Part shown: positions 48,247 to 58,024 of the stretch, one piece after another
Layout: each line of letters opens with the position of its first letter
Numbering within the stretch: the stretch's first letter is position 1
Source of the DNA: Burkholderia sp. L27(2015)
GTDB taxonomy: Bacteria; Pseudomonadota; Gammaproteobacteria; Burkholderiales; Burkholderiaceae
Direction: 5' to 3'
Assembly: GCF_009765705.1 (NCBI RefSeq)
Contig: NZ_LMUX01000021.1
Span: 882,312-946,311, forward strand
Length of the DNA: 64,000 bases
The notes under the pieces: generated by a model
The model's database searches: none
What the model was told of the DNA's origin: nothing
What the model saw: the letters and a program-made list of their open reading frames with translations, nothing else
Made by a program: the position numbers and the translations under genes

Positions 48247-49767
48247 ATGTCCGCTCCCGACTATCTGAAGAAAATCCTGACCGCCCGGGTCTACGATGTG
48301 GCCCGTGAAAGCGAGCTGACTTTCGCCCGCCGCCTATCCGCACGCTTGGCCAATCAAATTCATTTGAAGCGCGAGGATAACCAGGCGGTGTTTTCGTTCA
48401 AGCTGCGCGGCGCATATAACCGCATGGCCAACCTGAGCGCCGAAGAGCGCCAGCGCGGGGTCATTACGGCGTCGGCCGGCAACCACGCCCAGGGCGTCGC
48501 ATTGGCCGCGTCTCGGTTGGGGCTTCATGCGGTGATTGCGATGCCGGTCACGACCCCGCAGGTCAAGGTCGACGCGGTGCGCACCCATGGCGGCGCCAAC
48601 GTCGAAATTGCCCTGTTCGGCGATTCCTATTCCGATGCCTATGAACACGCTTTGACCATACAGGCGCGGCGCGGGCTCACGTTCGTCCATCCGTTCAACG
48701 ATCCCGATGTGATTGCAGGCCAGGGCACGGTAGCCATGGAGATCCTGCGTCAGTTGCAGGGCCCGATCGACGCGATTTTTGTGCCGATCGGCGGTGGCGG
48801 CCTGATGGCCGGCATGTCCGTCTACATCAAGGCACTGCGCCCGGAGATCAAGGTCATCGGCGTGCAGACCGAGGATTCCTGCGCAATGGCGCAATCGTTG
48901 AAGGCCGGTGAGCGCGTCACGCTCACCGATGTCGGGCTGTTTTCGGACGGTACGGCCGTCAAGCTGGTCGGCGACGAGACCTTCCGCATCTGCCGTGAGC
49001 ATGTGGACGAAGTGGTGCTCGTGGATACCGACGCGTTGTGCGCCGCGATCAAGGATATCTTCCAGGAAACGCGCAGCCTCGTGGAGCCGGCGGGTGCGCT
49101 GGCGGTGGCCGGTATCAAGGCTTACGTGGAGCGCGAGCAGGTGCAGGGCCGCACGTTTGTCGCGGTCACCTCAGGTGCCAACATGAACTTCGACCGCATG
49201 CGTTTCGTGGCCGAGCGTGCGGAAGTGGGTGAAGAAGGCGAAGCGGTATTTGCCGTCACGATCCCCGAAGAACGCGGGAGTTTCAAGCGTTTTTGCGAGC
49301 TGGTGGGCGAGCGCAGCGTAACCGAGTTCAGCTATCGGATTGCCGATGCGCAAAAAGCACACCTGTTCGTGGGCGTGCAAACCCGCAAGCGCGACGAAGA
49401 TGCGGTGATTGCGGCCACCTTCGAGAAGCATGGCTTTGCCACGCTCGACTTGACGCACGACGAGCTGTCCAAACAGCATATCCGCTACATGGTGGGCGGG
49501 CGTTCGCCGCTCGCGCACGACGAACTGCTGTACCGCTTCGAATTCCCGGAACGCCCGGGCGCGCTGATGCGCTTTCTGTCGTCGATGGCGCCCAACTGGA
49601 ATATCAGCCTGTTCCACTATCGCAACCAGGGCGCCGACTACAGCAACATCCTCGTCGGCATCCAGGTTCCGGAAAATGAACAAAGCGCCTTCGAACAATT
49701 CCTGAAGACGCTGGGCTATGCTTACTGGAACGAGAGCAACAATCCGGTCTATTCGCTGTTTCTATAG
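48247..49767 (+). CDS. ilvA: Threonine ammonia-lyase, biosynthetic
   Basis: This PLP enzyme converts threonine to 2-oxobutyrate for isoleucine. The 506 residues have the PLP lysine K52 in FSFKLRGAYN, ITASAGNHAQGVALAA, and the phosphate-binding PIGGGGLMAGM. Two regulatory ACT-like domains follow from about residue 330 (ERGSFKRFCELVG, ERPGALMRFLSSM), the sites for isoleucine/valine control. The ATG at 48247 gives MSAPDYLKKIL, the family start. Confidence 0.97.
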   Translation: MSAPDYLKKILTARVYDVARESELTFARRLSARLANQIHLKREDNQAVFSFKLRGAYNRMANLSAEERQRGVITASAGNHAQGVALAASRLGLHAVIAMPVTTPQVKVDAVRTHGGANVEIALFGDSYSDAYEHALTIQARRGLTFVHPFNDPDVIAGQGTVAMEILRQLQGPIDAIFVPIGGGGLMAGMSVYIKALRPEIKVIGVQTEDSCAMAQSLKAGERVTLTDVGLFSDGTAVKLVGDETFRICREHVDEVVLVDTDALCAAIKDIFQETRSLVEPAGALAVAGIKAYVEREQVQGRTFVAVTSGANMNFDRMRFVAERAEVGEEGEAVFAVTIPEERGSFKRFCELVGERSVTEFSYRIADAQKAHLFVGVQTRKRDEDAVIAATFEKHGFATLDLTHDELSKQHIRYMVGGRSPLAHDELLYRFEFPERPGALMRFLSSMAPNWNISLFHYRNQGADYSNILVGIQVPENEQSAFEQFLKTLGYAYWNESNNPVYSLFL

Positions 49768-49807
49768 CCGCTCTTACTGTAATCATTTCTGGACGACCGC
49801 TGACCGT

Positions 49808-50773
49808 ATGGCTTATTCGCTCGAAGACAAGCTGGTGGTAGCAATTTCCTCGCGTGCATTGTTCGACTTCGAGGCTGAAAACCGCGTCTTCGAGGAGGGC
49901 AACGACCGCGAATACCAAGCCCTGCAGCTCGAACGCATCGACGTGCCGGCCGCCCCTGGCGTGGCTTACCCGTTGATACGCAAGCTGCTCACGCTCAACG
50001 GGGTAGCTGCCGACAGCGAGCGGCGCGTCGAAGTGGTAATCCTGTCGCGCAACGATCCGGTCAGCGGCCTGCGCGCCTTCCACTCTTGCCGTGCGCTGGG
50101 GCTGAAAATCGAGCGCGGCGTGTTCACGGGAGGCCGCGCGCCGTTTCGTTATCTCGAATCGTTCCAGGCGGGACTGTTTCTGTCGGTAAATCCCGATGAC
50201 GTCGGCAATGCGCTGGCCGCGGGCTTTCCGGCCGCTCGGGTCTACCCCGAGTCGGTCAAGATTGCGGAGAAGTATCCGAACGAAATCCGCATCGCCTTCG
50301 ATGGCGACGCGGTGATTTTTTCCGACGAGGCCGAACGCGTTTTCAAAGCGCAGGGCTTGGACGCGTTCATCCAGCACGAGACCCGCAAGGTCAACCTGCC
50401 GCTCAAGGAAGGGCCGCTGAAGCCGTTGCTCGCCTCGCTGCATCGGCTGCAAAAAGCGGCTGATGCGACCACGCCCATGCGCATACGCACGGCGCTGGTT
50501 ACCGCACGCTCGGCGCCGGCCCATGAACGCGCGATACGCACGCTCATGGAGTGGAACATCGAGATCGACGAAGCAATGTTCCTTGGTGGTCTGGACAAAG
50601 GCCGTTTCCTGCGCGAATTCGAACCCGACTTTTTCTTTGACGATCAGATCAGCCATTGCGAAGCCGCGCTCGGCGTGTCGCCGACCGGCCATGTGCCCAA
50701 CGGCATTGCCAATATGGCGCCCGAATTTGATTCCCCGAGCTTGTTTGATACCCGAGTTGATACCTCGAGTTGA
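49808..50773 (+). CDS. 5'-nucleotidase family protein
   Basis: This 321-residue member of the bacterial 5'-nucleotidase family (related to cytosolic 5'-nucleotidase I) has LVVAISSRALFDFEAENRVF (the Asp-motif region), VVILSRNDP, and DGDAVIFSDEAERVF, a HAD-like acidic motif. The last 20 residues are FDSPS/LFDTR/VDTSS repeats, part of a tandem array that creates its own stop by a change of frame. It starts 40 bp after ilvA. Confidence 0.85.
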   Translation: MAYSLEDKLVVAISSRALFDFEAENRVFEEGNDREYQALQLERIDVPAAPGVAYPLIRKLLTLNGVAADSERRVEVVILSRNDPVSGLRAFHSCRALGLKIERGVFTGGRAPFRYLESFQAGLFLSVNPDDVGNALAAGFPAARVYPESVKIAEKYPNEIRIAFDGDAVIFSDEAERVFKAQGLDAFIQHETRKVNLPLKEGPLKPLLASLHRLQKAADATTPMRIRTALVTARSAPAHERAIRTLMEWNIEIDEAMFLGGLDKGRFLREFEPDFFFDDQISHCEAALGVSPTGHVPNGIANMAPEFDSPSLFDTRVDTSS

Positions 50774-50803
50774 TGCCTCGAATTTGATACCCCGAATTTA
50801 GTA
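50722..50803 (+). repeat. Degenerate tandem repeat over the 5'-nucleotidase stop codon
   Basis: Six units of about 12-17 bp built on CGAATTTGATACCC (GAATTTGATTCCC, GAGCTTGTTTGATACC, GAGTTGATACCT, GAGTTGATGCCT, GAATTTGATACCC, GAATTTAGTAC). Units of 13 bp shift frame, so TTGATGCC supplies the TGA stop (50771-50773). The array runs up to the queF start. Confidence 0.85.
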
Positions 50804-50810
50804 CTTGAAA

Positions 50811-51635
50811 ATGACGCCTGATAATTCTCCGCTCGGACAATCCGTCCAATATCGCGATCAGTACGATCCCTCGTTGCTCTTTGCGATTGCGCGCAGGCCG
50901 GGGCGCGACGAGATCGGCGTGCCCGCCGCGCTGCCGTTTTTCGGCGCCGACATCTGGAATGCCTATGAACTGTCGTGGCTCACGCCGCGCGGCAAGCCGC
51001 AGATCGCGGTCGCGACCTTTATCGTGCCGGCCGACAGCGCTTTTATCGTCGAATCCAAATCGTTGAAGCTGTATCTGGGCTCGTTTGCGCAGACCCGTTT
51101 CGAATCGACCGAGCTGTTGCGCGACACCCTGCTGCGCGACTTGAGCGCGCTATGCGGCGCCTCGGTGCGCGTCACGCTCACGCAGCCATTCGAATTCGGC
51201 ACGCTCACTCTTGAAGAACTGTCGGGTACCTCGCTCGACCGACTCGACCTGGACACTGAGATCTATCACCCCGATCCGGGCTTGCTGCGCGTGGACAGCA
51301 CATCCGCACCGATGGATGAAACCGTCGTGTCCAACCTGCTCAAATCGAATTGCCCGGTGACGGGACAACCCGATTGGGCCAGCGTGCAGATCCGTTACGT
51401 GGGCGCACCGATAGACCACGCCGGGCTGCTGCGCTACATCATTTCGTATCGCAGCCACAGTGGCTTTCACGAACAGTGCGTTGAGCGTATTTTTATGGAT
51501 ATTGCGCGCACCTGCCACCCGCTCAAGTTGGCGGTCTACGCGCGCTACACGCGGCGCGGCGGCATCGATATCAACCCGTTTCGCACCAATTTCAACCTGC
51601 CGTTGCCCGACAACGCGCGCACGGCACGTCAATAG
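50811..51635 (+). CDS. queF: NADPH-dependent 7-cyano-7-deazaguanine reductase
   Basis: QueF reduces preQ0 to preQ1 for queuosine synthesis. The 274-residue long form (tandem tunnelling-fold) has the QueF motif [13 protein letters not shown], the catalytic Cys in [14 protein letters not shown], and [12 protein letters not shown]. The ATG at 50811 (MTPDNS) is chosen. A TTG two codons earlier is possible. No clear Shine-Dalgarno is present because the upstream region is the repeat array, so translation may depend on coupling or on an unusual leader. Confidence 0.94.
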   Translation: MTPDNSPLGQSVQYRDQYDPSLLFAIARRPGRDEIGVPAALPFFGADIWNAYELSWLTPRGKPQIAVATFIVPADSAFIVESKSLKLYLGSFAQTRFESTELLRDTLLRDLSALCGASVRVTLTQPFEFGTLTLEELSGTSLDRLDLDTEIYHPDPGLLRVDSTSAPMDETVVSNLLKSNCPVTGQPDWASVQIRYVGAPIDHAGLLRYIISYRSHSGFHEQCVERIFMDIARTCHPLKLAVYARYTRRGGIDINPFRTNFNLPLPDNARTARQ

Positions 51636-51647
51636 CCGGGGTACGCC

Positions 51648-52931
51648 GTGCAAACATTACAAACCCTTAGCGCAATCCGGCAACTCGATCCACTGGGCAA
51701 AGGGCTCGGCCCGCTACCAGCAAACTCAGTGCCGACCGGCGACGTCATTCATCTCCACTGGAACCTGCTGCGCGAAGACGTCTCGCTGCCCGCCGCAGTC
51801 CTCTATGCCGACCGGCTCGCGCACAATCTGCACTGGATGCAGCAGTTCGTTGCCGAATACGGCGTGCAATTGGCCCCTCACGGCAAAACCACCATGGCGC
51901 CGCGGCTGTTTCGCATGCAACTGGCAGCCGGCGCCTGGGGCATCACGCTCGCGACCGCGCCGCAGGTTCGAGCCGCTTATGACGGTGGCGTAAGACGCGT
52001 GCTGATGGCTAACCAACTGGTCGGTCGGCAAAACATGGCGTTGATCGCCGATCTATTGGTCAACCCCGGGTTCGAGTTCTTTTGCATCGTCGATTCCGCG
52101 GCCAATGTTGACCAGCTCGGCGCGTTTTTCCAGAAGGCGGGACGCTCGCTAAACGTGCTGCTCGAGATTGGGCTGCCCGGCGGGCGCTCGGGCGTGCGCG
52201 ATCTCGCGCAACGCGACGACGTACTGGCTGCGCTGGCGCGCTGGCCGCGCGTGCTGAAACTGGCCGGCATCGAACTCTATGAAGCGGTGGTCGACGATGA
52301 GGCTGCCGTGCGCGCCGTATTGCGCCAGGCGGTCGCCTGGACCGGCGAGCTGATACACGCAGGGCGCTTCGCGCGCCAGCCGGCGCTGCTCTCGGGCGCG
52401 GGATCGGTCTGGTACGACGTGGTGGCGGAAGAATTCAAACGTGCGCACGCATGCGGTGCCGTAGAGATCGTGCTGCGCCCCGGCTGCTATCTGACTCACG
52501 ATGCAGGGGTTTATCGCCAAGCGCAGGTGGGGGTCGAACAGCGCAGCGCCGTAGCGCGCCGCCTGGGCGCCGGCCTGCAGCCGGCATTGCAGGTTTGGGC
52601 TTATGTGCAATCGCGGCCGCAAGCCGATTGCGCGATCGTCGGTCTGGGACGGCGCGATGCCGGCAGCGCTTCAGGCCTGCCCTCGCCGGCACGCCAATAC
52701 CGCCCAGGCGAAGCGGCGCCTCGCGATATCGACCCTGCGCTCGGTTGGGAAGTGTTCAAGATGATGGATCAGCACGCGTTCCTGAAGATCGCGCCGCACG
52801 ACGATCTGCAGGTCGGCGACATGATCGCCTTCGACGTCTCGCACCCTTGCCTGACCTTCGACAAGTGGCGCCAGTTGCTGGTGGTGGATAGCACCTATCA
52901 GGTGACCGAAGTGATCGACACCTGCTTTTGA
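51648..52931 (+). CDS. PLP-dependent amino acid deaminase / D-serine dehydratase-like protein
   Basis: This 427-residue fold-type III PLP protein of the alanine racemase-like DSD/D-threonine aldolase family has the Schiff-base lysine in APHGKTTMAP and a metal-binding His-x-Cys in SHPCLTFDKW near the C-terminus. It probably removes ammonia from D-serine or a related amino acid; the substrate is not proven. It uses a GTG start 12 bp after queF. Its stop directly abuts that of the convergent MarR gene. Confidence 0.85.
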   Translation: MQTLQTLSAIRQLDPLGKGLGPLPANSVPTGDVIHLHWNLLREDVSLPAAVLYADRLAHNLHWMQQFVAEYGVQLAPHGKTTMAPRLFRMQLAAGAWGITLATAPQVRAAYDGGVRRVLMANQLVGRQNMALIADLLVNPGFEFFCIVDSAANVDQLGAFFQKAGRSLNVLLEIGLPGGRSGVRDLAQRDDVLAALARWPRVLKLAGIELYEAVVDDEAAVRAVLRQAVAWTGELIHAGRFARQPALLSGAGSVWYDVVAEEFKRAHACGAVEIVLRPGCYLTHDAGVYRQAQVGVEQRSAVARRLGAGLQPALQVWAYVQSRPQADCAIVGLGRRDAGSASGLPSPARQYRPGEAAPRDIDPALGWEVFKMMDQHAFLKIAPHDDLQVGDMIAFDVSHPCLTFDKWRQLLVVDSTYQVTEVIDTCF

Positions 52932-53411
52932 CTAGCGCTTTTCAGTCGGCTGACGTTCGGAGCCAACAGGCGGAGTGCCGCCCGCGCTAGCCTCGACGAT
53001 ATGACGTTCCAGCAGATCCAGTCCTTGCGACAAGGATTTGAGCAAACTCTCGGGAAAATCATCGAGCACGGCGTCGAGAAAACGATTGCGCAGCGGCATC
53101 CCCTGCGCTACGACAGTGCGACCGGCGTCGGTCAGTTGGACATTGGTGACGCGGTTATCGCGCTCGTCGACGCTACGCGCGATCCAGCCCAGCGCTTCAA
53201 TGGATTTCAACTGACGTGTCAACGCTCCTGCGTCGATCTGCAGTTTCTCGACCAGCAATTTCTGCGACACACGACCGCCATCCGACACGGCGAGCAAAAT
53301 GCGCCAACGCGGCATCGGCTGCCCGACCTGGGCCTCGAATGCTGACAAAAAACTGCGATAGGTGCGACCGAATTGATGCACTACAGCGATCCTTTCCTGC
53401 TTATCGGACAT
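52932..53411 (-). CDS. MarR-family transcriptional regulator
   Basis: This 159-residue winged-helix regulator has GQPMPRWRILLAVSDGGRVS and EKLQIDAGALTRQLKSIEALGWIARS, with the wing DERDNRVTNVQLTDAG. It starts 2 bp after the MFS efflux gene ends, so they are co-transcribed. I infer that it represses its own operon through the inverted repeat upstream of the efflux gene. The ATG at 53411 (MSDKQERIAVV) is used. Confidence 0.9.
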   Translation of the reverse strand: MSDKQERIAVVHQFGRTYRSFLSAFEAQVGQPMPRWRILLAVSDGGRVSQKLLVEKLQIDAGALTRQLKSIEALGWIARSVDERDNRVTNVQLTDAGRTVVAQGMPLRNRFLDAVLDDFPESLLKSLSQGLDLLERHIVEASAGGTPPVGSERQPTEKR

Positions 53412-53413
53412 CC

Positions 53414-55024
53414 CTACTCTCCGGCAGGCAAGCTTACAGGCGCGTCGCCCGCAGCCTGCCTGGTAAACGAAATCGGCGGCACGCGCCGCGACTGCCAAAG
53501 CCCCACGATGGCGACCACCACGGCCAGTGCCACGCCCAAATGGATTGCACTGACCAGTGTCTCACGAGCCGCTTCCAGCAGTGAGGCACCGTTATGCCCT
53601 TGGGTCGTCATTTGCGCCAACAGACCCGTTTGGGCGTCGTGGTTGATCAGAATTTGCGGATCGCTGAACTGTTCGCTCCACTGCGTTGCATGATCGGAGC
53701 GCAACGCAACGTTCACCCCGTGCGCATACTGGCGGGTAATCAGACTCCCCGTGATAGCGGCGCCGAACATGCCGCCTATCATCCGCATCGACTGCAATAG
53801 CGCCGTAGCGATACCCAAGTGCTCGCGCCCCGCCGATTGCTGCGCAAATACGGTCAGATTGGGCAGCACGAACCCTAGCCCGAGACCACCCGACAACATG
53901 AACACAAGCAACAGCGCGCGCGGCATCGAGCGCGTCGCCATCGAGAGCCCCAGACAGGCCAAAGCCAATAGGATAAAGCCAAGCTGCAGCATAATATTGG
54001 GATTGCGTACCCGCGTAATCACTCGGCTGTTGAAGATGCTACCCACCGTAATGAAAGCCACCAACGGCGTGATGAGCAGTCCAGCATCGCGCGGCGACAA
54101 GCCGAAGCCACCTTGCAACAGCAGCGGCGCATAAAAGAGTACGGAAAACATCGCGAAGCCGCTTAGCACGGCAAGCGTGAAGAGCGGTGCGAGCGCCGGG
54201 TTGCGGAACATCTCGAAAGGCAGCAAAGGCTGCGCGCATCGCTGCTCCCAGCGCCAAAGCGCATAACCGGCGACCAAACTGAATACCAGCAGCAGTGCGG
54301 TGACCGGCGTCACGCCATGCTTGGGCACCATCTCGACGAATAGTTGCAGACTACCCAAGGTCAGCGCAATCAGCGCCGCACCGGGCCAGTCGAGCCGCAT
54401 CTTGAGCGCGGTTGCGGTGTGTCGCAAATGCGGCAAGAATCGCCCTACGAAAATAAGCGACAGCAAGCCGATAGGCAGGTTGACGTAAAACACCGAACGC
54501 CAACCGTAGTATTGCGTCAGCACGCCGCCCAGCGACGGCCCGACCGCGGTCGCGATACCGAATGCGGAGCTCATCATGACCTGCCAGCGCAGTCGCACAC
54601 GCGGCTCCGGGAACAGGTCCGGAATGCACGCGAACGCGGTGCCCACCAGCATGCCGCCGCCGATGCCTTGCAAGGCGCGCGCTATCACCAGGAACAGCAT
54701 GCTATTGGCCATTCCGCATAACACCGAGGCTGCGGTGAACACGACAATGGAGGCGATCACGAATGGCTTGCGCCCGTAAAAATCGCCGAGCCGGCCAAAG
54801 ATCGGTACCGTGACGACGGAGGTCAACAGATACGACGTGGCGACCCAGGCGTATAGCTCAAAGCCCTTGAGCTCGGCCACCACGGTCGGCAGCGCCGTGC
54901 CCACGACGGTCTGGTCCAGGGCCACCAGCATGACCACGAATGAGATCCCGAACATCGCCATGAGCGATGCGCGAAACGGTAGGACCTGCCCGCTGGAGTG
55001 CGCTGCGGAAGTATGAACAGCCAT
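53414..55024 (-). CDS. DHA2-family MFS drug efflux transporter
   Basis: This 536-residue inner-membrane protein is in the EmrB/QacA (14-TM) size class. Antiporter motifs are LDQTVVGTALPTVVAEL (motif D1), GRLGDFYGRKPFV (motif A) and GPSLGGVLTQYYGWRSVFYVN (motif C region, quoted in part). It is likely a proton-driven multidrug exporter; substrates are unknown. The downstream MarR gene is its likely regulator. Confidence 0.92.
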   Translation of the reverse strand: MAVHTSAAHSSGQVLPFRASLMAMFGISFVVMLVALDQTVVGTALPTVVAELKGFELYAWVATSYLLTSVVTVPIFGRLGDFYGRKPFVIASIVVFTAASVLCGMANSMLFLVIARALQGIGGGMLVGTAFACIPDLFPEPRVRLRWQVMMSSAFGIATAVGPSLGGVLTQYYGWRSVFYVNLPIGLLSLIFVGRFLPHLRHTATALKMRLDWPGAALIALTLGSLQLFVEMVPKHGVTPVTALLLVFSLVAGYALWRWEQRCAQPLLPFEMFRNPALAPLFTLAVLSGFAMFSVLFYAPLLLQGGFGLSPRDAGLLITPLVAFITVGSIFNSRVITRVRNPNIMLQLGFILLALACLGLSMATRSMPRALLLVFMLSGGLGLGFVLPNLTVFAQQSAGREHLGIATALLQSMRMIGGMFGAAITGSLITRQYAHGVNVALRSDHATQWSEQFSDPQILINHDAQTGLLAQMTTQGHNGASLLEAARETLVSAIHLGVALAVVVAIVGLWQSRRVPPISFTRQAAGDAPVSLPAGE

Positions 55025-55036
55025 GTTTGTCGGTAC

Positions 55037-55062
55037 AACTATTGCCTTATCAACTAATAGTT
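55037..55062. promoter_or_regulatory. Inverted repeat upstream of the MFS gene, likely MarR operator
   Basis: AACTATT (55037-55043) and AATAGTT (55056-55062) form a 7-bp inverted repeat with a 12-bp spacer. Within it AACTAATAGTT (55052-55062) is itself a 5-1-5 palindrome. It lies 13-38 bp before the efflux gene start, in an AT-rich patch. Confidence 0.6.
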
Positions 55063-55135
55063 TAACACGGCCGCGCGATGACTTCTACTCGGCGGACTGC
55101 AAAAACCAAGGTCGGCTCGCGTGCCCCCGCAAGAA

Positions 55136-56155
55136 TCAGTTGGCGCGCCGCTTCTCTACGGTCGTCGAACTGGAACGCTCGGTCGAGCGTTTGATGAACG
55201 TGCAGGCGCGTCCGAGCGCCGTGCGCGCTTCCGGCAACCATTGCGCGAAAATCTGCCACGCGTGCGGCGTGTCGGGCCAGGTTTCCAATTGCACCTCCAC
55301 CCCAGCTTCGCGCGCACGCTCGGCAAAACGCAACGCATCGTCGCGCAAGACTTCGCTATCGCTGGCCTGGATCAACAAAGGCGGCAGACCATGCAGATCG
55401 GCGTACAACGGCGAGGCGAGCGGATCCGTGGCGCTGGCGTCGCCCAGATAAATTTGCGCGGCCGGCCCGACGGACACGCCGTGGAACATGGCATCACGCT
55501 CAGTGTTACTGATCAGGGAATGTCCGGTGGCGGCCAGGTCCGTCCATGGCGAAAACACCACCGCGGCGGCCGGCAAAAGGTCGCCGGCGTCGCGCAGAGC
55601 GACCAGCGTCGCAAGCCCCAGGCCACCACCTGCGGAGTCTCCCGCCAACACAATGGACGTATGCGCGATGCCCTGCTCCAACAACGCCCGATAAGCGGCC
55701 AGCGCATCGTCGACGGCAGCCGGAAACGGGTGCTCCGGCGCTAACCGATAATCGAGCGCGAAGACGCGGGCTTGAGCCCCGGTGGCCAAGGCATAGGTAA
55801 TTGGACGATGCGTGCGGGGCGAACAGAAGTAGTAGCCGCCGCCGTGCAGGTAAAGCACGGTCGGCCGTGTACCCGCAGAGGACTCAGGGTGGATGGGTTC
55901 TATCCATTCACCGCTGAGGGCTAAGCCCCCCCTGGAATCACCCCTGGAATCACCCCCGGAGTCATCGCCGGAGCCACTCACGCGATAGCCGTCGTGGCGC
56001 CGCCAGCCGGACGGTAACTTCGGAGAAGGGAAAAAGCCCTGGGCACGCTTCCTGAGAGCCGCGATGTCGATCGGGCCGCTGTTCGAGCGGGGTTTGGAAT
56101 GAGGCTTAAAGCGGTGTCGCAAAAACCACGACAGCGCAGTATTTTGCCAGCTCAT
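55136..56155 (-). CDS. Alpha/beta hydrolase, hormone-sensitive-lipase family
   Basis: This 339-residue esterase-like protein has the oxyanion-hole motif YLHGGGYYFCSP, the nucleophile elbow LAGDSAGGGLGLA, a catalytic Asp region (LIQASDSEVLRDDA) and His in WPDTPHAWQIF. Residues about 60-77 are SGDDSGGDSRGDSRGG, encoded by short tandem repeats near 55930-55975. No signal peptide is clear. It is probably a short-chain esterase; substrate unknown. The C-terminal 15 residues are Arg/Ser-rich. Confidence 0.9.
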   Translation of the reverse strand: MSWQNTALSWFLRHRFKPHSKPRSNSGPIDIAALRKRAQGFFPSPKLPSGWRRHDGYRVSGSGDDSGGDSRGDSRGGLALSGEWIEPIHPESSAGTRPTVLYLHGGGYYFCSPRTHRPITYALATGAQARVFALDYRLAPEHPFPAAVDDALAAYRALLEQGIAHTSIVLAGDSAGGGLGLATLVALRDAGDLLPAAAVVFSPWTDLAATGHSLISNTERDAMFHGVSVGPAAQIYLGDASATDPLASPLYADLHGLPPLLIQASDSEVLRDDALRFAERAREAGVEVQLETWPDTPHAWQIFAQWLPEARTALGRACTFIKRSTERSSSTTVEKRRAN

Positions 56156-56178
56156 GGGTCAGCCCCCCTTGCTCGAAT

Positions 56179-57045
56179 TTACAGTGTTCCCCCGCCGCCC
56201 TCCGGCGACTTCGACTTGGCGAGCGCCGCGATCGATAACGCGGATGCCGGATTCAGGCTGTCGACCATGGAGCTCGGGATCAGTATCGTCGTGCCGCGCT
56301 CTTTGGTCGTTTCGTAAATGATGTTCATCGCACGCAATTGCAAAGCGGCGGGATTATTGGCGTAAATATTCGCCGCCTCCACAAATTTCGAGGCGATGGC
56401 GGCTTCGGCCGAACCGAGAATCACGCGCGCCTCTTTTTCGCGTTCCGCCTGGGCTTGGCGCGACATCGCATCTTGCAGGGCGACCGGAATCGCGACATCA
56501 CGGATTTCCACCGAACTGACCGAGACGCCCCACTTTGTGGTCTTTTCGCTAATGGTCTCGCGCAGCCGCGCGTCGGCCGCCTGGCGATCCGACAACAGCG
56601 CAGCCAGGTGCGAAGAGCCGATCATCTCGCGCAGCGAGGTTTGCGCCACGCGATCGATCGCCTGGCGATAGTCGGTGATCTGCAAAGCGGCACGCTCGGC
56701 GTCCTCGACGCGCCAGAAGATGATGGCGTCGACATTCACCGGCACGGTGTCGCGCGTCAACGCCTGCTCGGCGTTGAACGCCGTGGTCTGGATGCGCTCA
56801 TCGATGATGGCTGCGACCCGATCGAGTACGGGAACGATCCAGAACAGGCCGGCGCCGCGCACGCTCTGCAATTTACCGGCGCGCAGGATGACGAAGCGCT
56901 CCCACGCGTTGGCCATTTTTAGCGACGTGGCAATGATCAGTGCCAGCACCACAAACAACGGCATCAGCAACGGACTGACAAGACGGCTCACCAGCGCACC
57001 GACCAGCAGTACCACGATGGTGAAAAACAGTGAGATCGGATTCAT
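56179..57045 (-). CDS. SPFH/Band 7 family protein (slipin, stomatin-like)
   Basis: This 288-residue membrane protein has two N-terminal hydrophobic segments (about residues 3-20 and 27-43), then the Band 7 domain with ERFVILRAGKLQSVRGAGLF and QALTRDTVPVNVDAIIFWRV. A C-terminal helical region ends with RGTTILIPSSMVDSL. Slipins organise membrane domains or regulate proteases; no NfeD partner gene is adjacent. The ATG at 57045 (MNPISLFFTIVV) is used rather than an upstream frame. Confidence 0.93.
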   Translation of the reverse strand: MNPISLFFTIVVLLVGALVSRLVSPLLMPLFVVLALIIATSLKMANAWERFVILRAGKLQSVRGAGLFWIVPVLDRVAAIIDERIQTTAFNAEQALTRDTVPVNVDAIIFWRVEDAERAALQITDYRQAIDRVAQTSLREMIGSSHLAALLSDRQAADARLRETISEKTTKWGVSVSSVEIRDVAIPVALQDAMSRQAQAEREKEARVILGSAEAAIASKFVEAANIYANNPAALQLRAMNIIYETTKERGTTILIPSSMVDSLNPASALSIAALAKSKSPEGGGGTL

Positions 57046-57304
57046 GATGGTTCTCTGTGCAACAGCCGCGACTCGACGCGCACACGCTGGCAAAAGCGGT
57101 GGGCCGGGGTGAACCGCGCAGATCGTCGCGAACACCGCGCGGGATTAATGCTCCGGAAATGCTCCGGATGATGCGTCGCGAGCGCCACGTCACGCAACCG
57201 AGGCGAGCGGGGGCACACAGGGTAATCACGCGCTTGAGTTCACATCCTTTAGTTCGCGCTCGTGCATCCCCGCTATCCGGCCCCCTTGCAGAAGTTCACC
57301 GCGT

Positions 57305-57736
57305 TCAGTTCGCTCCCACCACCTGGCCGCGAATTTCGCCGCCGGGGTTCTGCGCGGTGTGAACGTTGAAGTAGTACTTGCCGCTGAGCAAGTCCGCGGC
57401 CTGGTCAGCCGTGAGGGTAGCCGTACCGTCGATCGGGCTGACGATAGGCGACGTCGTGACCGGAACCTGAACCTTCGCGTTCACGCCTACCGCAGCCGGC
57501 CCATGGAAGTGAGCCATGGTGGCCGGACCGCTGAGCTGGCTGAACACCGCGTGGTACGTCAATACGTTGGTGGCGGTATCGAACGTGGCGGTCACGGTGC
57601 CGTGCCCTTTGCCTGAATGCGGCGGCACTTCGGACGAGGTCTTCATATTGGCGTGCAGCGAAATGGTCGCCGCTTGCGCGCCGAACGCGACCAAAGTCAA
57701 TGCCGACGCTGCCACCAGGGTACGAATCAATTTCAT
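57305..57736 (-). CDS. CHRD domain-containing exported protein
   Basis: This 143-residue protein has a Sec signal peptide (about 22 residues, ending FGAQA before ATISLHA). The rest is a CHRD domain: SSEVPPHSGKGHG, ATMAHFHGPAAVG, and YYFNVHTAQNPGGEIRGQV. CHRD domains are of unknown function in bacteria and usually extracytoplasmic. The start MKLIRTLVAASALT at 57736 fits a signal peptide. Confidence 0.92.
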   Translation of the reverse strand: MKLIRTLVAASALTLVAFGAQAATISLHANMKTSSEVPPHSGKGHGTVTATFDTATNVLTYHAVFSQLSGPATMAHFHGPAAVGVNAKVQVPVTTSPIVSPIDGTATLTADQAADLLSGKYYFNVHTAQNPGGEIRGQVVGAN

Positions 57737-58024
57737 CGAAAATCTCCAGAGAGTCATTAATCCGGTATCGCCCGCAATAACTTTGGCGTGGCCGGCCCTT
57801 ACAGCGAGAGGCGGGAGCGCCCCAAAGGGATCGGTCCCTCACTTAGTCTAATTGAAATCCGACACGTGCGGGATTCTGCTTGGAGTCTGACGAAAAACCC
57901 GACTTGGGTACCGTGCAAGGCCTGTGACGTTTATTTCGACACTCCCGGGTATCTACGTGCCCTACCGGGTGCCGGTTCGCACGCGAATCGTGTAAGGTTC
58001 GGTTACACCGTCGCGGAGGTGCAG

